Source of the DNA: Trichosporon coremiiforme
Taxonomy: Eukaryota; Basidiomycota; Tremellomycetes; Trichosporonales; Trichosporonaceae
Length of the DNA: 64,000 nucleotides
Direction of reading: 5' to 3'
Assembly: GCA_039545355.1 (NCBI GenBank)
Contig: BCJJ01000005.1
Location: 991,008 to 1,055,007 of the forward strand
Each line of letters starts with the position of its first letter. Within the stretch, counting starts at the first letter, position 1. A program made the position numbers and the translations under genes. Positions 35,061-46,928 of this stretch are shown one piece after another. The notes under the pieces were generated by a model that saw nothing but the letters and a program-made list of their open reading frames with translations, searched no databases and had not been told where the DNA came from.

Positions 35061-36212
35061 TTAAGCGAACACCTTGTCCCTCGCAAGCTCGTCCTCCGGG
35101 AGCTCCTCGCGCACACGCTGCCTGCGCTCCTCGCGGTCGCCCTGCCCCTCCTTGCGCTGGCGGTATCGCTCGCCGGCCGCACGCTTGACACTGGCACGAG
35201 TGGCGGCCGGGGAAACGAACTCCTGGTTCGCAAAGACGGTCGGTCCGCCGAATGAGCCCTCGAAGATGCGGATGGGTGTCAGAACCATGCGGGGGCCGAT
35301 CTCGACGAGCGACGTCTGCGGCGGGCCGCTCGGCTGCTGCGGGTCCTTCTCAATGATCTGGTAGTTGCGGAACCAGATGCGGTTGTCCAGGATCGAGAAG
35401 ACAAGGATGTGGTCAATGAACGGCTTCAGCCGGCGCGATGTGCGCGGGACAGAGAAGATCTGGGGTCAGCTTGGCCAGCAACTAACATAGCACGCAGCTT
35501 CTCTGTGCTGTGCACAGAGCAGGGCACACACTCACGTGCGAGAACAGCTCCTTCAACAGCTTCCACTCCTCCTTCGTCTCCCACTCGCCATCGAACACAC
35601 AGATACCGCGGCTTCCCTTCAGGCAGTTACCGGTCATCTTGAGCTCGTCCATCGTGTGAATGTTCTGGACGTGACACTTGACGCTGGGTCCGTTGGGCGT
35701 GCGTGAAGCCCACATGTACAGGTCCTCATGGCGGCGCGCCTCGAAGTAGAGTGCGTTCGAGCACGAGTGAAGGTCCGCAAGCTCGTTCAGAAGGTGGAGA
35801 GAGGACTTCGAGTCAAGCTTGGAGTCTTTTGTTAGGTGACATGTGAACATGAGTCATTGGGCCATAGTCGAGCATTCGAGGAGATGTGTTCAGCACGTCG
35901 GTGCAATATGGAGATGTGGTGGAGTTGCGTAGGGATCAGAGAAGGTTCTGTCAGCACCACACTCTGCGTACAAGCAACAGTCCGAGTGCAACCCAAATGA
36001 TTGCACCCTTCTGTCTACTCACCCTTCTTGGTGTGGGGAAGGAGTGTCTCCAGGTCCATCAGCAGGTGCCTCATGCGCTGGGTGACACCACGCGAGCTGA
36101 GGAGGAGGACCTTGTCCTTGCGCTTCTTCTCAACGACAGTCGAAGCGTCATCCTCGGCCGCGCGCTTCTTGCCCTTCGAGATCTTCTCGGTCGCCTTGTA
36201 AACCGACGCCAT
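35061..36212 (-). CDS. BRX1: Ribosome biogenesis protein Brx1 (Brix domain)
   Basis: Three exons, 36212-36023, 35825-35536 and 35459-35061, give 292 residues, almost exactly yeast Brx1 (291). Brx1 works in the nucleolus in early 60S subunit assembly. The Brix/sigma-70-like pattern begins at RDKVLLLSSRGVTQRMRHLLMDLETLLPHTKK with the conserved SRG; LADLHSCSNALYFEARRHED and KCHVQNIHTMDELKMTGNCLKGSRG follow, and RIWFRNYQIIE and VEIGPRMVLTPIRIFEGSFGG close the domain. The basic N-terminus and the Arg/Glu-rich C-terminal tail are usual for the family. The first intron is 197 nt. It diverges from the SNF12 gene, sharing a 260-bp promoter. Confidence 0.95.
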
Positions 36213-36472
36213 GGTGCTGGTTGTGGTTGAGTTGTTGATAATGACGCTTGTCAGTTAGCCGTCCTCAAAGATTTTGAAAGCGAGCGGCAATCTGGGAAGT
36301 GGAGGTGACGCTTACATAAATACAAGCCGTAATTAGATCAACAAAGGGTTTGCTCGGTGTAATCAGCATTAGGGAAGGAAGTCGAAGTGTAATGAAATTT
36401 GCTTCCGCTAGCCTCATCAAACAACCTACCACTTGTCACGAACGCGTGCTGGATGCAACCGCATCTATCACC

Positions 36473-38105
36473 ATGGCTGCACCACCACCGGGACACCCGC
36501 AACAACATCCGCAGATGGCCCAGCAACCCGGCCCCGTTCCCCCGACACCCGGCCAGGCGCCCCCGGGACAGGTTCTGAAGCGCCCGGCAGACACCGACGT
36601 GGATGCCATCAGGAGGTTGTGAGTAGCTAGCTCTTCGGCGACCAGCTGCATCAACAATTCCTACATGTCACGGCGCATCGAGCAGCTTGATGTGATTTGT
36701 CCTCCAGCTAACTTGCAGAAAACATCCGCGTCCGCCGCTTCCCCCGCCGCACATCCTCGAGTCGCTTGTGCCCGACTCACCCGCATTCACAGAGCTCATG
36801 AAGATTGAGCAGAAACTCGACTGGACGCTGCTCCGGAAGAAAGCTGAGATCAATGACGCGCTCGGCCGCTCGACGCGCGTGAAGCGGACACTGCGTGTCT
36901 TCCTCAGCAACACGGTACACAACCAGCCGTGGCAAACCGGATCGAGCGGCGAGAAGGACGGTGATGTGCAGATGGGCGAAGAGAAGAAAGCTGAGAGCGA
37001 GAACAAGGATGGAGAGACCAAGGAGGGCGGAGAGGGAGAGAAGAAGGAAGGCGAGGAGAACAAGGCTGAAGGAAGCTCAACGGGCGGCGCGCCCGCAGGC
37101 GTGGATGTCAAGACGGGCAAGGGCGTCGCTGGATGGGTCGTCAGGATAGAGGGACGTTTGCTTGATGTGAGTAGATTCCTGATGCCGGCCAAAATATCTA
37201 ACCCGCAGACTGGAAACCATCGATTGGATAAGCAGAAGCGCAAGTTCTCGTCGTTTCTGCGATCCGTCGTCGTCGAGTTCGACAACCGCGAGGCGCCGAC
37301 TTTCCCCGAGGGAAACATTGTCGAGTGGCACCCGGATCCGACAGCCGAGCCCCTCGACGGCTTCGAGATCAAGCGCCGCGGCGACCAGAACATCAAGGCG
37401 CGTATCATCCTGCACCTGAACCACTCACCGGAGCGGTTCAAGGTCCTCCCTCCTCTCAGCGACCTCATCTCGATCCGGGAAGGCACGCGTGCCGAGATCA
37501 TCCAGGCAGTCTGGCAGCTCGTGAAGACCTCGGGCGCGCAGGACAAGGACGACGTGACTCTTATCCGACCTGTCGGCGGGATCGAGAAGCTGCTGCAGCC
37601 CGGCGCTGAGGGTGTGCAGTTCCACCAGATCCCGGAGCTCGTCACCCGGTACCTCGCGCACCCGGACCCGATCGTGATTCCCTACGAGATCGACGTGAGC
37701 AAGGAGGCGACGTTCCACCCGCAGTGCTTCGACATTCCGCTCGAGATTGAGGACCCGCTGAAGAGCAAGATGGCGAACATCGTGCAGAACTTCGAGGGTG
37801 GTGTCGGCAATGAGATCACCAAGCTCGAGGACAAGGTCGGCGAGCTGGCCTACTTTGCGCGCGACCTGAAGCAGAAGCGTGACTTCCTTGAATCCTTCGC
37901 AGCCAACCCGCACGCGTTCATCCAGAACTGGCTTGCGGCGCAGGCGCGCGACCTCGACCAGATGCTTGGCTACCAGGTCGGGCAGAGTGGCGTCAACGGC
38001 GGCTCGATCCGCGAGGAGGACCTGCGCCGGAGCGACATCTTCCACCTCCCGTGGGTCGACGAGGCGATCCAGGTGCATGAGCAGCAGCGCGCGAAGCAGC
38101 AGTAG
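36473..38105 (+). CDS. SNF12: SWI/SNF complex subunit Snf12/SMARCD (SWIB domain)
   Basis: Three exons, 36473-36618, 36719-37166 and 37209-38105, give 496 residues. The start is the ATG in CACCATGGC; in-frame ATGs extend to 36350 but the added residues are not conserved-looking. The protein is an accessory subunit of the chromatin remodeller. Pro/Gln-rich N-terminus, then KIEQKLDWTLLRKKAEINDALGRS, a Glu/Lys-rich insert, the core SFLRSVVVEFDNR.., a SWIB domain at about 300-375 (FKVLPPLSDLISIREGTRAE onward, VWQLVKTSGAQD) and C-terminal coiled coil ending in NPHAFIQNWLAAQARDLDQM. The second intron is 42 nt, so retention would add 14 in-frame residues. Confidence 0.93.
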
Positions 38106-39081
38106 GCGAACACGCGAGCGTAGCAAGTCGCGGGCTGGAGACCGAGAACGTCCACCAGTTCCTCCTCCTTCGATGCGCGAGCACATGGAGCGAAGGGAGC
38201 TGGACAGGTCAGGCAGAAGCAGACATATAGTAACAGTAGACATGTATTTGTTGGATTCCCTTTAGTCCTTTGATCGCTTCATCATTTGATCCACCATTTG
38301 TTCCTTACCTCCTCCAGTTCTTTAGATGCAGATGCCAGATGAAACTAGCGAGACAAATGAAACTAGGATGAGAGCAGCTGACTATTCCTGGTCAGCCGGA
38401 CGGGTCCAGAAGGCGCATGGATAGGATTTGTGGTCCTCGGTGAACCCCGGTGGAGTGAATGGGATACCAGGATCGGACCCCTATGGTAGCCAACTGGTGT
38501 GTCGCGGAGTGTGTCGGGCGCCAGCCATGCAAACAAGAAGTGTACTGTGGCGTGGTCTGATTACCTTATTACCCACTCATTTCCACATCGGTGCATACGG
38601 GACTAGTCAAAGTGCAAGAGCTGGAATAGCTGGAATCAGGACTCAGTCGGGAGTACGCAAGGAACCTTTGCAACATTGCTTAGGATCATCGAGGGGTATA
38701 CGACGAGAGTGACAAATCAGGCAATCATCCTCGCAATGTGAGGCAGGTACGACGCGTCGGTACATGGGGCTGTACCTTACGGGCGACAGCAGCCGCATGC
38801 CGCAGGCCAGAGACCGCTCACCAGGCTCTGGGACTGGTTCACCTGCGTCTCCTGCTGCCCTCCTGCAGCCGCATGCAGCGCTCCTGCCGCCTTCTACCGC
38901 CTTGGCTGAAATGAGTGCGAAACGCGTCTGGGATTAGAGACATTGCATACATATTCTCGCTGTTGTTCTCACCACTCCAGCATTCTCCCTCACTGTTTCA
39001 TCACTCCTTCCGCCAAGCCGACAGTCGACCCATCGACAAGGCGGAACGTGACTTGTCGACTCGACTACCCATCTCGGCACC
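38106..39081. other. Intergenic region
   Basis: 976 bp between two plus-strand genes. No coding frame or repeat was recognised. Confidence 0.4.
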
Positions 39082-39810
39082 ATGACGATCGCGGCCTTCC
39101 CCGTCTCCTCGATTTCGCGGGCCTGGGATGCCTCCTCCGCAACACTGTGCTCTCCACCCCGGCGGCGACGCAAGGCGATGGGCCCGGGCACGATCCGCGC
39201 CGCGATCAGGGGAGAGCTGCCTGACCCCGAGGCGACGATGCACGTGCCGCCGCCGCCGAAAGGGTACTGTCCGAAAGCGGCCGTTGAAGACTATGACTGT
39301 GGAGCGGTCGAGGAGATCGCCATTGACGACTATGCCTCGCCGACGTCCGACTCTGACTCAGCACGAAGCGACGAGGGCGGGATCGTCATCGGTCCAGCTC
39401 TGCTGCCTGTCTTCCGGGCTACCGCGTTCGGGGGACAGCTCGAGGGCGGGATCCTTCCCGCTCATGTCGTGAGACGACATAGGACGGCGCTGTTCATCAC
39501 CCCCCAGCCCCGGACACTGTGCCCCGTCACCGGAGCGCTGCTGCTCGACGTGCAGCTGTACAACCTCGCCGTTCTCGATCTCCTCGTCGGGGGCGGATAC
39601 CTCACCCGCCCCTTCGCCCTCATCACCGTGTTCCGGAGAGCTAGCGTGAGGCTCGTCGAGCTGCTCAGACGCCTGGGAGAGGCGTTTGCCATGGCCGGTA
39701 GCTGCGACGATGGAGGGTATGAGGACCTCGAGCGTCTCAAGGCCGGCACGATGCTCCTCGCGGGCAAGGTATGCCAGACCGCACAGAAGGTCATGCAGGT
39801 GGCCACATGA
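39082..39810 (+). CDS. Unknown protein, 242 residues
   Basis: Single exon with ATG in CACCATGACG. The first 110 residues are low in complexity with Pro runs (PPPPKGYCPK) and an acidic Ser/Asp patch. From about 110 the sequence is hydrophobic and helix-rich (LLDVQLYNLAVLDLLVGGGY, LVELLRRLGEAFAMAG, LKAGTMLLAGKVCQTAQKV), likely a small helical domain. Not recognised. No signal peptide or transmembrane helix is clear. Confidence 0.6.
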   Translation: MTIAAFPVSSISRAWDASSATLCSPPRRRRKAMGPGTIRAAIRGELPDPEATMHVPPPPKGYCPKAAVEDYDCGAVEEIAIDDYASPTSDSDSARSDEGGIVIGPALLPVFRATAFGGQLEGGILPAHVVRRHRTALFITPQPRTLCPVTGALLLDVQLYNLAVLDLLVGGGYLTRPFALITVFRRASVRLVELLRRLGEAFAMAGSCDDGGYEDLERLKAGTMLLAGKVCQTAQKVMQVAT

Positions 39811-42482
39811 GTCCCTTCGCCACCACCCGGCACCTCCCCTCCATCACTCTTCTCCCAGCCTTCCACGCCCAACAGCATCACTCAATCGCACAGATCGAGT
39901 CTCAGCTCCAGCAACGCGCAGCACGAAGACTATTTCGCGCGCCGAAACGTACCCCATGTCATCTCGGCCCAAGGCACTTCCCGACGCTCGACACCGTTTC
40001 AGGACTGAATTGCCGACCGTACCCGTACCATCAACCCTCCGAGATCCGGCACGACCCAAAACGCATCCCACACACCCCCTCTCATCGTCCTGGTTGCAGC
40101 AGGCTCCTCGTAGGAAGACCGAACGCTCTGGCCGGACACACATCAATTCCATCATACTGTCAGTTGTACCACACCCATATCACAGAAAAGCCCAGACCAA
40201 AAAGGACTCTACACTGTAACACCGTCACTGTTCGTCACTATCGTCACTATCGTCACCCGTAACACCAGGAATGCATTTCAATGTTTGTGTTTGTGTGTTT
40301 GTCGTTTGTCGTTTGTTGTTCGGGTGGGCGCATGAGAACTGCAGGAAAGTGGGCTGGTGGAGCCTTGTAAAGCTATAATCGAACCGCGGCAGAGAACGGG
40401 CACGCAAAGAAGGCTGCAGCTCGTCTCTCCGCAACGCAACCTGACGAGAGCTGACGACGACAGGATAAAACACATGATCACACTTCCCTGTGCGATGTTT
40501 GCGGGTCTGAGATGTGGGGCGTACGTATACCTCAGCGACCGACTGCGATCGCCTGGCGGACGACAAAGTCTGCGTCAGCTTTCAGTGAAGCAGCACTCAG
40601 CTTCCGTCAACTCTCAACCTGCAAGCGCAATTAGGATGCACGTTTCCGTCAGGACAAGCTACAGCCAGCGGCCAGAGATGACAGTGTAAGGGCAGTCAGG
40701 TTCTTCCGCGAGCCTTTCGTTGAGCTTAACGCTTCTCTACGGCAGGGAGATGCTGGTTTGGGCAGCAATCCACTCCGCTTCAACGCAGCTCACCCTCTGT
40801 ACCTCTCCGTTCCTCACTGTCCCTTGAGATATCCGATGCAGCCTACAATGTTCCGACTGCGCTGGTATGAGGGTCATGGACGACCGCGACCGATGAGCCC
40901 CGTTTCATTGCTAGCTCGTCGCAAGCGCCGACCACAAGTCTGCCTTGTAATCCCCGTTCCTCACTGAGTCAAGCGGACGTGAGCACGACACACACTATGC
41001 GGCCGAACTCCCTCATGCACCCTCATATGCTCTTCCCCCCTCGAGTTGCAGCACGCATTCATGGGAGCATGACTGGTGCACGAAATATGAGGTGCCTCGA
41101 GTTTGTCAAGAGCCAAAGAAGGAAGAAAGAAAGAAAGCAGTGGCCGAACGCGAAAACGAGCATGAAGCGAAGAAGCCAAGATACGCTTCCGACGGGCGCA
41201 ACTTTATTGCTCCAAAGAACTCGAAGGCTCTGCGGAGCACGTCCTATGGGAACGCAACGGCACGAGTCCCAAGACTACCGAAATCAGCTACGGAAGACAT
41301 GGACTTCTTCGCCCGTCAGGTCGTGTGCAACCTCGCTGCTAGTGATCTAGTGAATACTAACGCTGCCCGGAGGAACCGGGAGGCGAGTTACGGATCGACG
41401 CGTACTTGTATATGAGCGCGTCTGCGTGCCTGTTGATGGCATATCATCTGACGCGCAGAGCAACCACCTGACTCGGCCAGACCCGGGAGTCGTCTCTTGC
41501 GTGAAATCACGTTAATCTGACGGCTGCGGCCGAGGCGTAGTCGTTCACACTCCACAACCACAACTCGACTCAGCAAAACACACACCTAACAACTCATACT
41601 GCTGAATGGCTGCTCTGTTTGCTCAAGTCGCAGTCGCACACTCACACGCCCGAGCGCGCCCTCGCACACGACTGAATGGCATGTAAACATGGACCCAGGG
41701 GCTTAGAACTGGAATCCTGGCGTGCGTGGGAGTCTGGAAGCAGAAATGGGGGACTGGAGCTACGGCTTTGGCGCTTTGGCAGCCTCACAGAGTTCAGAGG
41801 TCATTTAGCAGAGTGAATAGTCACGGCACCCGGCTGGGTCGGTCGCGTCAACGTCATCTGCAGAGCAAATGCGGCCAAAGACCAAGTCGGTTACCGAGTC
41901 AGGGATGGCGACTGTGGATCTCTATCTGGGTGCAGCCTGACCCGCCAGGTGCCTCGGAGCTTTGCTGCGTCGGACGTCTCACACTAAGCACCAAGTAGTT
42001 GGAGCCGTTGGCCGCAGTCGATCCCGATCCCGGAATCCATAAGTATCACTCACCTCCATCGTTCATCGCCCACCTCTTACAACTTACGTCTTGTTTCGAT
42101 TTCGACTGTTTCCTTCGTTTCGCTTGCATTCTTCCCCGACCGCCTCGCATCCGGTATCGGCAGTGGCAGCGCCAGGCGCCCGCCGACCCGCAGACGAAAC
42201 GGTTCTCGCCGCGAATCTCTGACGATCCCTACGCGCAGTCCCTTCCGTTCACTCCGTCGTCACGACGGATTTCGACCTTCCCCCCTCGAACTTCGCTAGT
42301 TGGCTTGCTCTTGTTCTACATTCTCGCTGTCTGTCTCTCCTCTCGCCGACTTCTGTCTGTCCTTTCTTGTTCACTTGACGCCTGTCACTACATTGTATCC
42401 AGCCAGCCGAAGCGCACACGCTCGCTCCACAGTCCCACACTCCTTCAGATCCGACACGATTCGCCAACCAAGACGACGCAAC
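39811..42482. other. Intergenic region, 2.7 kb
   Basis: Long spacer before the next plus-strand gene. It contains TCGTCACTA triplets near 40231, a GTTTGT-rich stretch at 40280-40320, and CT-rich sequence at about 42090-42150 close to the likely transcription start of the following gene. A 107-codon frame (41092-41415) has a Lys/Glu-rich start but no supporting feature. Confidence 0.4.
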
Positions 42483-44295
42483 ATGTCACGCGCGCACAAC
42501 CTCACCATACCGATAAACAAGGACGCAGCAATACCGAGCGGGCCCAACACCCCTGTCTTTGATCTTGTGAGTGAGCCACCCCCTCTCCTGACTCAGCGCC
42601 TTCGGACGCCTCACGGGTGGGATGGGCTGCTCTGGAGCTGGAGCAGGAACGCGAGCACCACGACTGCGTGACATTGCTCCAGTCACGAGGAGGTGCTTAC
42701 TTCCCGGTGCCTTTGGAGCTTGGGAGTTGGTCATTCCTTCGTCGCGTCTTCTGAAGCGTGCGAGCAGCACTGGTGTCACTTGTGATGCGCGGCCCTGAAC
42801 ATACCGCTCGTCATGGCGGGCCACCCAGCGCTGAGCTCCTCACCTACTCCAGCCACGTACTCTCTTCCCCGTAGCTGACCTCCAGCCTATGTCTCTTCCC
42901 CGGGTCGCGGAGCCGCACACGCCAGACGTTTCCGGCCTCTCAATCGGGCTGGCGCTGACGCCTCCGTCCGTGACGGGCAAGCGCGTGCGCGAGGAAGACT
43001 GGCATCCCGCCGAGCTCGACATTCTGAAGATGATCCTAGCGCGACCGCCAAGGGACGATCTGCACTACCCTCCTGGCGCCCTGCCCCCGCCAGACGTGCT
43101 CGACGAGCTGGCGACGTTCATAATCGTGACGTACCGGCATGCCTCGGTCGCGATGGAGGACTCGCCCGAGCCTGCCAGTCTGCCGCGCTCCGAGTCCGAC
43201 TCGGACATGTCCGACGATGCCGATGCCGATGCCGACGCCGATGCCTCCTTCTCGACAGACGGCGGGTACCCGCTGCGGGCCGAAGGCTGGCCGCATACGT
43301 GGGAGGAGACACGGCTGATGCTGACCCACCTCGCGTTAGAGGACACGCGCTGGGCGGCGGACAGAGACCACACAAAGCTGAGCCGGAAGGAGCGCCTGGC
43401 GCGGCGGAACCAGCTGAAGCGGACCGATTCGCGCGACTCTCTCTCCGAGCTGAGCGGGAGCGAGTCGGACCGGGAGCGGCGTGAGCGCGAAAAGCTCTCC
43501 CGCGCCCAGCGGCTCAGCAACACGCTGCAGGCGAGTGCGCGCGAGCTCTCAGCCCCGCAGGCGCCGCCACCCCTCTCCCGCGCCGTGTCCCTCGGCGGAC
43601 CCTCGTTGGCGCCTCAGTCCAGACCCGTGCCGACACACTCGCAGGGCGCCCTCGGGCTTGGGGGCCTGGGCCTCGGCATGCCGAGACGCCGCGGCGGCAG
43701 TGCGCGCAGCATGTCCTCGACCGGCAGTCAACGCCGGCCCTCCCTCCTAGCCCGCGGGCGGAGTTTCACAGCCCAGGACCTCGAGGACGAGCTCGCGTCG
43801 CAGCAACCTGCCGCCGGGGCGCGCGCCCAACGCCAGGAGCGCCAGGAGCGCGGTCGGAGCAAGCGTAAGTCGGACAGTGGCACGGAGACGGATGACGAGA
43901 TGAGCCCTGCCACTCTGCCGCCTCCACTGCCCCCTCCGAGTGGCCAGCCGCGCCTCATCCGCAGCTTGAGCGAGATGTCGCGCCCGCGCGCCTCCGTGCC
44001 TCTGAACACTAGACCCGGGAGCGAGGAACCAAAGGGCTCGCCGCCGATGCGCAGCCCGCTTTCGTTCGGCCCCGCGCTCGACTCTTTGGGCTATCCTAAG
44101 ATCGCCCCCGCTCCCGAACGTCGCCGCTCACGGCGTCCGACCGGCCCAACACTGGCCATGACGGCCATGGCGGGTGCCGCTGCCTTGCGCTCGCCCAGCA
44201 GTTCGGGCAGCCCCCTTCCGAGCCCCATCATCGAGCCGAACGCGGGTCCCCTCCGCAGCCCCTTCGAGGAGAGAAGCGGGAGCCCGTTCCAGTGA
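42483..44295 (+). CDS. Ser/Pro-rich protein with N-terminal helical domain, unknown
   Basis: Two exons, 42483-42566 and 42886-44295, give 497 residues. The 319-nt intron is one of the longest in the window; its acceptor TGACCTCCAG follows a normal branch site. Residues 30-210 look ordered (HPAELDILKMILARP, VLDELATFIIVTYRHASVA, HTWEETRLMLTHLALEDTRW), with an Asp-Ala repeat (DADADADADA) inserted at about 135. After about 210 the protein is disordered, rich in Ser, Pro and Arg, with polar RRSS/RRPS phospho-site-like motifs. Not recognised. Confidence 0.72.
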
Positions 44296-44879
44296 GCTTG
44301 TCACTTAGTCCCACCTTTGTCACCTATACCAATAGCAAGGACGTTCTTGTTTCTGTATGATTACTGTAACATGCATTTTGGATTATGTGTACGGGCTTGA
44401 GCTGTGTATGCCTGCCTCACTGGACTCCAAGGCGCAGCAAAGCAAAACGGATCCGCACACCACATGAGATGTTGGAAGTATGACGTACATCGGCCAACAT
44501 GCCATCAGGACAACGAGGGAGCAGAACTAGCGAGACATCGTTCTTCAACACTACACTAGTTTCAGACCATCGTGATTCTGCCCCGCCTGAGTGGCCGTTT
44601 CACTCGGGCACCAGCGCAATCAGTGCCAGGAGTCAGTTGTCGCGAACCGCTCGCTCCATTCATTGTCTCAACGTCAGTGCTTTTCAGCTTTCAGCGCCAA
44701 CGCATCTTCTGCTTCTTCTTCAGCTTTCAGCACTCAAGATTCTGATACAGCCAGGGTGAACAACTATACTGCATCAAGTACCAAGACATATACACATATA
44801 CAACAGCCCTTCCTGAGGACCACTCCTGCCTCCTCTCGTCGTGCCTCCTTCCGACCGCTCCTACTCCTACGTGCAGAGT
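44296..44879. other. Intergenic spacer between convergent genes
   Basis: 584 bp that must hold the 3' UTRs of the flanking plus and minus genes. Nothing else was recognised. Confidence 0.4.
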
Positions 44880-45410
44880 TTACGGAGTACGATAGCGCAG
44901 CACAGTCGACCGGCCCTTCTTGACAAGTGGCCGCGGGTGTCCGATACTCCTTATGCTCGTGCGCCGTTTCGGCTTGACGTAAACGACAGTTTTGGGCGTG
45001 TAGTAGACATTGGGGAACTTGGAGCGGTACAGCATCCTCAGTTTTCGCTTGGCCGAGGAGGCGGCTGAGCGCGCAGAGCTGCGCGACTTGCCGCTACCAC
45101 TCGAGCTTGCCGAGCTTGCCGAGCCTGTCGTGATTGTAGAGTCGACAGAGGAGGAAGTAAGCGTGGACGCGTGGGTGGCGTGGGTGGCGTGGGTCAGGCC
45201 GGACGAGTGTGAGGCCATGGACGGCATAGACGGCGAGGGCGTAGCCTGGAAGAGAGAGGAGCGGGAAGAAGAGGGACAGCTGGGACAGTTGCAGGCGTGT
45301 GCTGAGGACGAGGAGGTCGAGGAAAAGGCAGAGTCGATCGAGTCGATCGAAGCGTTGGACGGCGTGCGGCTGAGTGGCCGGCGCAGGAGGCCGAGGACGT
45401 TGAGGGGCAT
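44880..45410 (-). CDS. Small Ser-rich basic protein, unknown
   Basis: Single exon, 176 residues, ATG at 45410. Residues 1-115 are Ser/Thr/Ala-rich with a CNCPSC cysteine cluster at about 40-45 and a HATHATHAS repeat. The last 60 residues are strongly basic and strand-like (KRKLRMLYRSKFPNVYYTPKTVVYVKPKRR). Possibly nuclear or membrane-associated; no family recognised. A TATA-like element stands 217 nt upstream. Confidence 0.6.
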   Translation of the reverse strand: MPLNVLGLLRRPLSRTPSNASIDSIDSAFSSTSSSSAHACNCPSCPSSSRSSLFQATPSPSMPSMASHSSGLTHATHATHASTLTSSSVDSTITTGSASSASSSGSGKSRSSARSAASSAKRKLRMLYRSKFPNVYYTPKTVVYVKPKRRTSIRSIGHPRPLVKKGRSTVLRYRTP

Positions 45411-45626
45411 ATTGTTTGCGTTAGGTTCTTGTTCACAGTCGATAGTTGTTACAACTGAGGACGGGCAGGATGTCGAGTGAGAGTCGGCGAGTGAGCAAGC
45501 GGGCGAGCGAGCGTGTCGAGAGTCAGTCGTCGACGAGTGGATCGTTCGAGGGGAGCGTTCGAGTCGTAACAGCCGTAGAGAGCGTAGCAGAATGGACAGA
45601 CAATGGGATGCGAGCCGCTGGGCGTG

Positions 45627-45632
45627 TTTATA
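45627..45632 (-). promoter_or_regulatory. TATA-like element
   Basis: Minus strand reads CATATAAACACG. It is 217 nt upstream of the ATG of the small Ser-rich gene and is the clearest TATA box near that start. Confidence 0.35.
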
Positions 45633-45956
45633 TGTCGAACCCAGGAGCAGAGACTTTGTTCGCCCAGCGAGTCAATTGATTCGGAAGGGAAGCGAGTGCA
45701 GGGGCCAACTTTGCCCGCCGCTCGAAAGCAAAAATCAGTCACGTCCCGCGCACCCGCCTACGCCCTGTCACGCGTAGGGCGCGTCAGTGCTCAACGCCAA
45801 AATGACTCGCCATCAGTACTTTCCTGCAGGCTTTTTGGCTTGTGTTCCCACTGCTCACGACTGCGCGGCTGCATGGGCGAACCATGGCAACTTGCTCCGA
45901 GGACCGGGTACGCGCGACTACGGCTACCTCGCCGTATGCTGCATTCTGCACTCTGC

Positions 45957-45981
45957 CTAGGTCTAGGTCTAGGTCTAGGTC
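45957..45981. repeat. CTAGGT hexamer repeat, four copies
   Basis: Tandem CTAGGT units between two minus-strand genes. Confidence 0.75.
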
Positions 45982-46062
45982 TGTGACATACGTTACAATG
46001 GCTCTGCACTCGCGGCTGGTCTAATCCTCTACGCCCTCTTCGGGAGCTCCCTCGGGACGTAG

Positions 46063-46722
46063 CTAGCTCGTAGGCTCAGCGGCATTCAGAATCTCCCTGA
46101 GCAACCCCGTCGCCATCGTCTTCAGCCCCGGCGCCGTATCTCTCAGAAAAGTACACGCCTCCCACATCGCGTCCACCACAACTTCAGACACTGGCGTCTG
46201 AATGGTTCCGTCTACTATTCCATCGAGCACGTCGGGCTCGAGGTCGGACAGGAACTGGCGAAAGTCGGAGTGCTGAGCGATCGGCGCGGGAATCCGGATC
46301 CCCCGTCCTAGCTGCCGTTGCCCTGGCGGTAACGCCGCCCGCTCGGCTCCCGGGTCTGAACGCACGTTCGACACGGACGGTTGTGACGTTGGTACGAACA
46401 GCGTTGTCGCTCGTGATGGTGTCGACGGAGCAGGTGCAGGAGACGAGGTGCGCTGTCGCTTGCGAGAGGTCGGAGACGCGACAGGCGCAGAGGCCGCCTT
46501 GCGACGCTCGCGGAGGGGGTTGGGGCGCGGCGAGCGCCGGTCAGGTAACGGCGGTGGGAGGGTTATGAATGTAATCTCGGTGGGATACGTGGGGGAACTG
46601 GGCGGCGAGGTCTCGGAGACGGGACTGAGTCGACGCCTCGGCGTGCCCCGGGTCGGTGTACGCGGCGTACGTGGCCGAGTCGGTGTCCGTGGTGTCGGCC
46701 GAGTCGGTGTCCGAGACGTCAT
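46063..46722 (-). CDS. TP-repeat, basic protein, unknown
   Basis: Single exon from ATG 46722, 219 residues. A longer frame to 46845 exists but its extra residues are not protein-like. Residues 1-28 are nearly pure Thr-Pro-Arg repeats (TPTRPTPRTPTRPRTPRT), many fitting the S/T-P-x-R/K cyclin-dependent kinase consensus. A KRQR-type nuclear signal follows at about 87. The last 65 residues form a helical region (FRQFLSDLEPDVLDGIVDGT, VVVDAMWEACTFLRDTAPGL) that is probably the folded part. Not recognised. A chromatin or cell-cycle role is only suggested by the motif content. Confidence 0.6.
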   Translation of the reverse strand: MTSRTPTRPTPRTPTRPRTPRTPTRGTPRRRLSPVSETSPPSSPTYPTEITFITLPPPLPDRRSPRPNPLRERRKAASAPVASPTSRKRQRTSSPAPAPSTPSRATTLFVPTSQPSVSNVRSDPGAERAALPPGQRQLGRGIRIPAPIAQHSDFRQFLSDLEPDVLDGIVDGTIQTPVSEVVVDAMWEACTFLRDTAPGLKTMATGLLREILNAAEPTS

Positions 46723-46928
46723 GATGGTGGGTGGCAAAACAAAACGAGCGTGTGCGTCATGGCCATGAGGTCGTTGGCCCTGGGCGCTGCGGCTGGCGCT
46801 AGTTAGCAACGCAGGCGGCCCGTGCGTACAAGGCAACAATATCACTCCATTCCTACACCTCTATGGCATTGGGACTTGGACTGATACGATGAGAGGAACA
46901 CGCAGACTGACACCCAGCTGAGGCATCA

